Positions 8,625-13,508 of a stretch of DNA of 15,042 bases are shown in pieces. The stretch is from Campylobacteraceae bacterium. Lineage in GTDB: Bacteria; Campylobacterota; Campylobacteria; Campylobacterales; Sulfurospirillaceae. Position 1 is the stretch's first letter. The number at the start of each line of letters is the position of its first letter. Under the pieces are notes generated by a model. The model was not told the origin of the DNA. It saw only the letters and a program-made list of their open reading frames with translations, and did not search any database. Made by a program: the position numbers and the translations under genes. The stretch lies in the NCBI GenBank assembly GCA_027040375.1, contig JALUMJ010000019.1:1-15042 (forward strand). Reading direction: 5' to 3'.

Positions 8625-9182
8625 TTATTTTACTATACTGACCATTGCTGGTCTTAACACTCTATCTTTTATCTTATAGCCTTTTTGAAATACTTGCAGT
8701 ATGTCTCCTGTTGGTTTTTCATCACTTTCAAGTTGCATCACAGCTTCGTGAAAATTTGGATCAAAAACTCCATCTATGTCTACTAATTCTATTCCGTGTT
8801 TCTCGAAAGTTTTTCTAAACTGTTCTATGGTTAGATTTACTCCCTCCTTTACTTTTTTTAGTAACTCTTCCGTGCTAACTCCTTCATCGGTTTCAGGAGT
8901 ATTTGATGCCATCTCTAATGCATCTATGATGGGCAGCATATCTCTTGCAAATTGTTCATGAGCATAGCTTATAGCCATCATTTTTTCTTTTTCCATTCTC
9001 TTTTTGATATTTTCAAAATCAGCATTATTTCGCAAATATTTATCTTCTAAAGCATTTAGTTGTGCTTTTAGCTCATCTACTTCGCTAATTTCCTCAACCT
9101 CTTCTTCGCAAGACTCACACTCACTATTTGGTGCCTCATCTTCTTTTATATCATCTTTTTCTTTTTTATGTTTTTTACTCAT
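8625..9182 (-). CDS. grpE: Nucleotide exchange factor GrpE
   Basis: GrpE releases ADP from DnaK to reset the chaperone cycle. The 185-residue protein starts with a highly charged tail (Lys-rich to about 12, then Glu/Asp-rich to about 37). A long coiled-coil helix follows (about 38-90), with the typical YLRNNADFENIKKRMEKEK segment. The C-terminal beta domain carries FDPNFHEAVMQ at 140-150 and GYKIKDRVLRPAMV at 168-181. The start is preceded by AAAGGAG, which lies within the end of hrcA. The gap to hrcA is only two bases, so the two are translated together. Confidence 0.98.
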   Translation of the reverse strand: MSKKHKKEKDDIKEDEAPNSECESCEEEVEEISEVDELKAQLNALEDKYLRNNADFENIKKRMEKEKMMAISYAHEQFARDMLPIIDALEMASNTPETDEGVSTEELLKKVKEGVNLTIEQFRKTFEKHGIELVDIDGVFDPNFHEAVMQLESDEKPTGDILQVFQKGYKIKDRVLRPAMVSIVK

Positions 9183-9184
9183 TT

Positions 9185-9973
9185 TTACTCCTTTGCTTTA
9201 TTGAAAAAACTTTCAAAGTCTTTATCTAATTTGCCTAAACAAAACATTTCTACTTCATCATCGTTGATAGTAGCGTGTTGTTTTACCGCCATACATCCCT
9301 CAGGAACAAAATCATCAAAATACATTCCCGTATTTAATGTGTCCAAAAATTGTGGTTCTTCGATTTTATCTATAAACTCTTCGCTATCTATCTCTTTTGC
9401 AATTTTATACAGCTCATTTTTGCCTTCATTTAGAAGTGCTGTTTGCGTAAATATACTCTCTAACTTATTATGCAGCTCATATAAACCAACAGAGGCTGAT
9501 ATCCGCTTCAAATCCTTCATGCTAGAACCTATAAGAGTATTTAAAAATATTTCAACTTTTTTATGATATTTAAGAACCACTTCTTGGTCATCAAAAACTA
9601 AAATCAAAAATCTCTCACCAACTTTTAAAAGTTCAGCAAATATTGGATTTATACTTTTTTGCAATGCGCAATATATACCATAATCTCGAATAGAATCTTG
9701 CACCTTATCTATATCATATATCGCAATAGGATTTTGGATATCAAGTTTGTTTATCCAATAATCCATCAAGGCTTTACGAGTAGGAACTCTGCCACTGCTT
9801 ACATGTAACTGTATAAGTGCACCTTCTAATGAGAGTTTTTTAAAATATATCCTTATAGTTGAAGGAGAAATATTTAGAGTCATTCTTTCTTGTAGTTCAA
9901 ATGAACCAATCGGTTCATTTGATTTCAAGTATTCTCTTATGATTGATTCTAATATTACTTCTCTTTTAGACAT
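9185..9973 (-). CDS. hrcA: Heat-inducible transcription repressor HrcA
   Basis: HrcA binds CIRCE operators and represses chaperone genes; in other bacteria it needs GroEL to stay active. The 262-residue protein has the N-terminal winged helix, with ISPSTIRIYFKKL at 35-47 as recognition region and the family motif SSGRVPT at 59-65. The GAF-like middle and dimerisation regions follow. At 262 residues it is much shorter than the roughly 340 of Bacillus HrcA but matches the short Campylobacter and Helicobacter form, supporting the taxonomic call. It is first in the hrcA-grpE-dnaK operon and should repress itself through the CIRCE-like site upstream. AGAGGG precedes ATG 9973 at a somewhat long spacing of 10 bases. 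Confidence 0.96.
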   Translation of the reverse strand: MSKREVILESIIREYLKSNEPIGSFELQERMTLNISPSTIRIYFKKLSLEGALIQLHVSSGRVPTRKALMDYWINKLDIQNPIAIYDIDKVQDSIRDYGIYCALQKSINPIFAELLKVGERFLILVFDDQEVVLKYHKKVEIFLNTLIGSSMKDLKRISASVGLYELHNKLESIFTQTALLNEGKNELYKIAKEIDSEEFIDKIEEPQFLDTLNTGMYFDDFVPEGCMAVKQHATINDDEVEMFCLGKLDKDFESFFNKAKE

Positions 9974-9995
9974 TTTAGATATACCCTCTTCTTTA

Positions 9996-10022
9996 TTAGC
10001 ACTCTAAACTTTCAATTGCTGA
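9996..10022 (-). promoter_or_regulatory. CIRCE-like HrcA operator
   Basis: The CIRCE consensus is TTAGCACTC-N9-GAGTGCTAA. On the minus strand the right arm GAGTGCTAA is perfect (9996-10004). After exactly nine bases the other arm reads TCAGCAATT, matching 6 of 9 positions. The site begins four bases past the -10 box and so covers the transcription start, which suits repression by HrcA encoded immediately downstream. Confidence 0.8.
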
Positions 10023-10026
10023 TGTA

Positions 10027-10056
10027 ATTATACAACATTGAGTGTTGTTTTGTCAA
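10027..10056 (-). promoter_or_regulatory. Sigma-70 promoter of hrcA-grpE-dnaK
   Basis: The minus strand carries a fully consensus -35 TTGACA (10051-10056) and -10 TATAAT (10027-10032) with an 18-base spacer. The start site is expected near 10020, inside the CIRCE-like operator, giving a leader of about 47 bases. A promoter this strong implies that control is by repression. Confidence 0.88.
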
Positions 10057-10064
10057 GTAGTTTT

Positions 10065-10085
10065 CTTTAGTCTAATAGACTCAAG
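10065..10085 (-). promoter_or_regulatory. HAIR element (probable HspR operator)
   Basis: The HAIR consensus is CTTGAGT-N7-ACTCAAG. On the minus strand the sequence is CTTGAGT, seven bases, ACTAAAG: 13 of 14 positions match with correct spacing. It lies 8 bases upstream of the -35 box of the hrcA promoter. HspR and HrcA are known to co-repress this operon in Helicobacter pylori and Campylobacter jejuni. An hspR gene is not in the window and is predicted elsewhere in the genome. Confidence 0.75.
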
Positions 10086-10180
10086 TATATTTAGTAAAAT
10101 AAATTAGATATAAAAATAATAGATTTTACAATTGTTATTGCGATATAATGGGAGTAAAGTGGTTTGGTTATATGTAGATA

Positions 10181-10324
10181 TTATATTTTTTTAAATAAGT
10201 GTTTTGCAAATAAAAATATTTCTTTTAAAGAAAAAAACAATCTTTGCAGTAGATTTTGTTTTACTTTTAAAGAAAAAAACAGTTCATTTAAAGCTTTTTT
10301 TTCAGTTTTGGTTAAAGTGCTCAT
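10181..10324 (-). CDS. 47-residue basic amphipathic peptide coupled to the XRE regulator
   Basis: The ATG (10322-10324) overlaps the stop codon of the XRE gene in an ATGA. AAGGAA at 10329-10334 lies four bases upstream, a good ribosome site. The frame runs to TAA at 10181-10183. The peptide starts MSTLTKTEKKALNE and continues with hydrophobic and basic residues to the end (ending AKHLFKKI). It has about ten Lys/Arg against three Glu. The block LFFSLK occurs twice (residues 15-20 and 29-34), 14 residues apart, encoded by an 18-bp exact direct repeat. That spacing places both blocks on the same helix face. I recognise no family. A membrane-active peptide, a DNA- or RNA-associated helix, or a partner of the regulator are all possible. 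Confidence 0.65.
   Translation of the reverse strand: MSTLTKTEKKALNELFFSLKVKQNLLQRLFFSLKEIFLFAKHLFKKI
10222..10281. repeat. 18-bp exact direct repeat, 42-bp period
   Basis: CTTTTAAAGAAAAAAACA occurs at 10222-10239 and 10264-10281. The 42-base offset is 14 codons, and both copies sit in the same frame of the 47-residue peptide gene, encoding LFFSLK twice. A degraded third copy may lie near 10286-10303. An in-frame internal duplication is the simplest explanation. Confidence 0.85.
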
Positions 10325-10569
10325 TTGTTTCCTTTTAAACCATTTCTTATGCGTTTTGTAACTCTCAAAACTTCATCATCCTCTAGTTCACTCAACATTT
10401 TAAAGATTGCTATCGCAGATTGAGGTTGTGAATTACCAAGTTTCCAATCTTGATATGTCCTCATGGAAATCCCTAATCGTTCAGCCATCTCTCTTTGGCT
10501 AATTTTTTTTCCAAAAAATTTTGACTCTACAGCATTATGGAGAAGATTAAAAATATCATTTGTTTTCAT
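10321..10569 (-). CDS. Small XRE-family (Cro/C1-type) transcriptional regulator
   Basis: The 82-residue protein is essentially one helix-turn-helix domain. ISQREMAERLGISMRTYQDW (23-42) gives the two helices of the HTH. The segment KLGNSQPQSAIAIFKML follows, typical of XRE/Cro proteins, then a short charged tail. I chose ATG 10569 over the in-frame TTG at 10587 because a perfect palindrome, a likely operator, lies between them. Neither start has a clear Shine-Dalgarno site, and a leaderless or short-leader message is possible. It lies downstream of the rpsO terminator on the same strand and overlaps the 47-residue peptide gene by four bases. Its targets are unknown; autoregulation is likely from the palindrome. 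It could belong to a toxin-antitoxin-like pair, but nothing in the sequence proves that. Confidence 0.85.
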   Translation of the reverse strand: MKTNDIFNLLHNAVESKFFGKKISQREMAERLGISMRTYQDWKLGNSQPQSAIAIFKMLSELEDDEVLRVTKRIRNGLKGNK

Positions 10570-10571
10570 GA

Positions 10572-10585
10572 GGTTAATTGTAACC
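10572..10585. promoter_or_regulatory. Palindrome GGTTA-ATTG-TAACC, candidate operator of the XRE regulator
   Basis: This is a perfect 5-bp inverted repeat with a 4-base centre, two bases upstream of the XRE start codon. The size and position fit a Cro/C1-type autorepressor site. Being so short, it could also be chance in A+T-rich DNA. Confidence 0.4.
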
Positions 10586-10587
10586 AA

Positions 10588-10781
10588 GACAAAATTAATA
10601 CCACCTAAAACTTATAAAATATAAATTATTATATCTAAAATATCATGATTATATATGTAATTTAACATAAAATTGAGTTTTTATAGTGAATTTATTGTGT
10701 TTTTATTTGTTTTTATTTGTTTTTTATACGATTTAATGTGTAAGTATTGAATTTTAAGAAGATTTTATATGTATGCAAGGG
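10588..10781. other. A+T-rich gap between rpsO terminator and XRE gene
   Basis: No gene is visible in this stretch. It contains a 10-bp tandem repeat, TTTTTATTTG at 10700-10709 and 10710-10719, followed by a related T-rich run. On the minus strand a TATAAT-like -10 near 10628-10633 could drive the XRE gene, without a clear -35. The A-tract repeats at helical spacing suggest bent DNA. Confidence 0.4.
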
Positions 10782-10810
10782 AAAAAAGGCTTGCCAATCT
10801 TGGCAAGCCT
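10782..10810 (-). terminator. Rho-independent terminator of rpsO
   Basis: AGGCTTGCCA and TGGCAAGCCT form a perfect 10-bp stem around a 4-base loop (10787-10810), starting 7 bases past the rpsO stop codon. On the minus strand the stem runs directly into TTTTT (10782-10786). This is a strong terminator that isolates the XRE gene from rpsO. Confidence 0.95.
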
Positions 10811-10817
10811 AGAAAAA

Positions 10818-11090
10818 TTACTTATCTCTAATAGATAATTCTTTTATAACTTCAGTGTATTTCTCAAAATTTGTTTTTTTAAGATATCTCAAAAGTCTTT
10901 TTCTTTGTCCTACTAATTTCAAAAGTCCAAGTCTTGATGAGTGGTCTTTTTTATTGATTTTCAAATGCTCTGTCAATTCTAGAACTCTTCTAGATATAAG
11001 TGCTATTTGAACCTCTGGTGAACCTGTATCACCCTCTTTTCTTCCGAATTTGTTGACGATTTCTAATTTTTCCGCCGAACCTAAAGCCAT
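10818..11090 (-). CDS. rpsO: 30S ribosomal protein S15
   Basis: S15 is an early-assembling protein of the small ribosomal subunit that binds the three-way junction of 16S rRNA helices 20-22. The 90-residue length is standard. Family blocks are [13 protein letters not shown] at 21-33, the [21 protein letters not shown] segment at 47-67 and [10 protein letters not shown] at 69-78. The rRNA-contact residues of the HS(S)R loop and the QRKRLLRYL helix are present. The gene is a single-gene unit with its own promoter, leader hairpin, strong Shine-Dalgarno site and terminator. In other bacteria S15 represses its own translation through a leader structure. Confidence 0.98.
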   Translation of the reverse strand: MALGSAEKLEIVNKFGRKEGDTGSPEVQIALISRRVLELTEHLKINKKDHSSRLGLLKLVGQRKRLLRYLKKTNFEKYTEVIKELSIRDK

Positions 11091-11094
11091 AATG

Positions 11095-11102
11095 ACCTCC
11101 TT
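11095..11102 (-). promoter_or_regulatory. Shine-Dalgarno site of rpsO
   Basis: The minus strand reads AAGGAGGT four bases before the rpsO ATG. This full match to the anti-Shine-Dalgarno sequence is the strongest in the window and fits a ribosomal protein gene. Confidence 0.9.
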
Positions 11103-11118
11103 GATTGGTAATTTTATT

Positions 11119-11143
11119 CTTTAAAATAATCATTATTTTAAAG
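11119..11143 (-). promoter_or_regulatory. 12-bp leader hairpin of rpsO
   Basis: CTTTAAAATAAT and ATTATTTTAAAG are perfect 12-base arms around one central base. The predicted start site near 11144 would place this structure at the extreme 5' end of the rpsO message, 16 bases before the Shine-Dalgarno site. Stabilisation of the message or a part in S15 autocontrol are possible roles. No T tract follows on either strand, so it is not a terminator. Confidence 0.6.
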
Positions 11144-11150
11144 GAAGAGT

Positions 11151-11188
11151 ATTATATCTAAAAAATTATAAAAAGTAGTTATAAAAAG
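11151..11188 (-). promoter_or_regulatory. Promoter of rpsO with tandem upstream A+T repeats
   Basis: The minus strand has TATAAT at 11151-11156, preceded by a T-rich stretch. No good -35 hexamer is present at 17 bases (ACTACT), but CTTTTTATAA is repeated at 11166-11175 and 11179-11188. Periodic T-rich sequence in place of a -35 box is typical of Campylobacterota vegetative promoters. Confidence 0.65.
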
Positions 11189-11208
11189 AGATATTAATTG
11201 ATAAATAC

Positions 11209-13092
11209 TTATTGGTTCCCCAATAACTCTCCTTGTGGCCTAGCAAGATAAAATCCTTGGAGTGCATCAACTTCTAAGGTTTCTGTAATTTTCATAACCT
11301 CTTTAGAATAAACAAATTCTGCAACCGTCTCTATATTAAGCTCTTTTGTTAAAGCGATAATAGAACGGACAATTTTTTGTGAAATTTCTGAATGATCAAG
11401 ATTTTTAATGAGTGAACCGTCTATTTTAATGATATCTATGGGAATAGTTTGAAAAATATTATAACTTGCAAAACCAGTTCCAAAATCATCAATGGCAATT
11501 TTTACGCCATATCCTTTTATTTGGTTGATTTTATCACTAAAAGTTTGATTGGCGTCAATAAGTTCATGCTCTAAAAGTTCTATAATCAACTGTGAAGAAA
11601 ATGCTTTGTTTTGTTCTAATTCATCTATAATAATTCCAAAAATTTCATTATTTAGTATATCAGAAAAGTTAAGATTAACGCTTATACTAGCCTGATTATC
11701 CCTTATTTTCGTAAAAACGGTCTCAAGAACAATTTTTGTAAGCTGATTGTAAATATTTGTATGCATAATCTTCGGTAAAAAATCATTTGGATAAATAATC
11801 TTATCCTCTTTTTTTATGCGAACTAGCGCTTCATACTTATCTACTTTTTTTGTTTTTGTATTAAAAATAGCTTGATAATGACAAATTACTTGCTGATGCT
11901 CAATAGCCTCTTGGATTTCATTGAAATGTAGTGAGGTGTCATTTTCTATTTCTTTATTTATATCATCACTGCAAATAACTCTGTTTCTACCCTCTTTTTT
12001 TGCAATATAAAGCATCTCATCTGCATGCTTTATGGCATCACTAATATTTTTAGAATGTTCTGGTGTGCATGTAACGCCCATAGATACTGTAATATTTATA
12101 GAAAGTTCTTCATAACTAAAAGTTGTCTCTTTGATCTTTTTACGAATCCTCTCTGCGACACCCTTTGCTACTCTATCATCTAAGTTATTTCTATAGATAA
12201 AAACTAAAAACTCCTCTCCCCCAAAACGGACAAAAATATCCTTATTTCTAATTGTCTCCTTTATAATAGCAGAAATATCATGCAAAATATTATCGCCTAT
12301 TTTATGCCCATAACTGTCATTAACTTTCTTAAAATGGTCAATATCGAGCATGATGATTTGGTATTTTGCTATATTTAAATCATTTAACAAATCTCTCAAA
12401 TAATTTCTATTAAAGATCTGTGTTAGAGGATCTGTGATGGAGTCTTTCTTTATTCTAAAATTTAAAATTGTTTGGTATAAAAGAATAATTAGCATAATTA
12501 AAATAGCAATAAAAATATAAGTAAATCCATTATTTATAGGTTTGGTGCTTTTTTTGATTTGAACAGAAACTTCACTTGAAAAATCCACGCCTATCATAGC
12601 TTCTGTTTTACCATTTATAACAACAGGGACTATATAACTTACCCATAAACCATCAAATTCCTTTTGAAAGAGCAAAGATGGTTGTTGAGAACGGAACGCT
12701 TTGTTCCATACTTTTTTATCAACATTAAGCTTTTCGCCAAATTCTCCTTTATCTGGTTTATTTGCATCTGCTAAAAATCTATAATCACCATGTGTATCTC
12801 TATAAAGAATATAAATATATTTATAGGTATTTGTTGTTAAAACAGTAAGTTTTTCTGCTAATTCATCTCTCAAGCTTTTATTCTTTTTTAAAGTTAGATA
12901 TACATCTTTCTTTGCATGTAATTTTAGATTTTTTTCTAAATTTGAAGTAAACTCCTGTGCTTGGACAACAAAAAGATTGTTTATATTTCTATCAAATTGT
13001 TTTTCCGCTTTTTCCAAAGAAAAGTACATATAAGCAAGCATAATTATAATAGAAACAAAAATTACTGAGTAGATTTTTAATAAGTGTTTCAT
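11209..13092 (-). CDS. Membrane Cache-GGDEF-EAL cyclic-di-GMP enzyme
   Basis: This 627-residue inner-membrane protein is predicted to make and/or degrade cyclic-di-GMP in response to a periplasmic signal. TM1 (about 6-24) and TM2 (about 190-211) flank a Cache-type sensor with YRFLADANKPDKGEFGEKLN at 104-123. The GGDEF domain (about 217-375) has an intact active site GGEEF (291-295) and the inhibitory site RNKD (282-285), five residues before it. The EAL domain (about 385-620) has EAL at 421-423, SVNLNFSD (471-478), ELLEHE (505-510), DDFGTG (535-540) and Lys557, so catalysis looks possible. The usual AEGVE loop reads AEFVY, keeping the Glu but not the Gly. Both activities are predicted; which one dominates cannot be told. 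Its ATG overlaps the stop of the periplasmic gene upstream (ATGA at 13089-13092). Confidence 0.94.
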   Translation of the reverse strand: MKHLLKIYSVIFVSIIIMLAYMYFSLEKAEKQFDRNINNLFVVQAQEFTSNLEKNLKLHAKKDVYLTLKKNKSLRDELAEKLTVLTTNTYKYIYILYRDTHGDYRFLADANKPDKGEFGEKLNVDKKVWNKAFRSQQPSLLFQKEFDGLWVSYIVPVVINGKTEAMIGVDFSSEVSVQIKKSTKPINNGFTYIFIAILIMLIILLYQTILNFRIKKDSITDPLTQIFNRNYLRDLLNDLNIAKYQIIMLDIDHFKKVNDSYGHKIGDNILHDISAIIKETIRNKDIFVRFGGEEFLVFIYRNNLDDRVAKGVAERIRKKIKETTFSYEELSINITVSMGVTCTPEHSKNISDAIKHADEMLYIAKKEGRNRVICSDDINKEIENDTSLHFNEIQEAIEHQQVICHYQAIFNTKTKKVDKYEALVRIKKEDKIIYPNDFLPKIMHTNIYNQLTKIVLETVFTKIRDNQASISVNLNFSDILNNEIFGIIIDELEQNKAFSSQLIIELLEHELIDANQTFSDKINQIKGYGVKIAIDDFGTGFASYNIFQTIPIDIIKIDGSLIKNLDHSEISQKIVRSIIALTKELNIETVAEFVYSKEVMKITETLEVDALQGFYLARPQGELLGNQ

Positions 13093-13508
13093 AATCCATC
13101 TTCAATAAATTCATTAAATTTTGAAGATAGTTTCAGATGGTTTTTCGAGAGATTATTTCGTAAAAAAAGGATATTTGGTCTTCCTTTTTTCCAATAAAAT
13201 CCACCGATGGCATTTTTTTCATAATACTTAAATATCAAATAGTTTGTAGCAAAAATAAGCTTTTTCTTTGGAAGTTTTTTGTCTTTTTCTACAATTAAAA
13301 TATCTGCATCTTTTGTATTTTTTACTATTTTAACGATAGGAAGGCTAGAGAGCATCTTATCTTTTTTTGCATCATCGCTCCATACTTTTATAATTTGTTT
13401 CGTTGGAAAAAAGTTATGTAGAAGTGTTGAATATATCTTAAGTTCATATTGCATATCAGAAGCTAGCAACAAGAAGGGAATCAATAAGAGTAATACTACT
13501 TTTTTCAT
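13089..13508 (-). CDS. Small periplasmic protein, YfiR-like (DUF4154-like) candidate
   Basis: The protein has 139 residues from ATG 13506-13508, which shares one base with the receptor stop codon (TAATG). An in-frame ATG 27 bases upstream would put residues ahead of the signal peptide and is less likely. MKKVVLLLLIPFLLLAS (1-17) is a clear signal peptide. The mature part has alternating strands and helices. Its end, GGFYWKKGRPNILFLRNNL at 102-120 then LKLSSKF at 125-131, resembles the YfiR pattern of GG-x-F-x(4)-GR-x-x-x-x-x-N followed by L-x-x-S-S-K. In Pseudomonas, YfiR binds the periplasmic part of the diguanylate cyclase YfiN and silences it; here a GGDEF-EAL gene follows directly. This protein has no cysteine, unlike Pseudomonas YfiR with its disulfides. 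The family assignment is tentative; existence as a secreted protein is well supported. Confidence 0.75.
   Translation of the reverse strand: MKKVVLLLLIPFLLLASDMQYELKIYSTLLHNFFPTKQIIKVWSDDAKKDKMLSSLPIVKIVKNTKDADILIVEKDKKLPKKKLIFATNYLIFKYYEKNAIGGFYWKKGRPNILFLRNNLSKNHLKLSSKFNEFIEDGL

Noticed and set aside
10164..10361. Plus-strand frame of 65 codons starting at a TTG, opposite the small peptide gene
   Set aside because: It is Phe/Cys/Lys-rich with no family-like pattern, starts at a weak codon and is antisense to a better supported gene. It was kept only as part of the possible antisense RNA.
10700..10725. The 10-bp T-rich tandem repeat as a CRISPR-like or phase-variable array
   Set aside because: There are only two exact low-complexity copies, without spacers and not in a coding frame. 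Curved A+T-rich DNA is sufficient explanation.
11119..11143. The palindrome upstream of rpsO as a terminator for the GGDEF-EAL operon
   Set aside because: It is pure A+T-type stem without a following T tract and lies downstream of the rpsO -10 box. A leader structure is the better reading.
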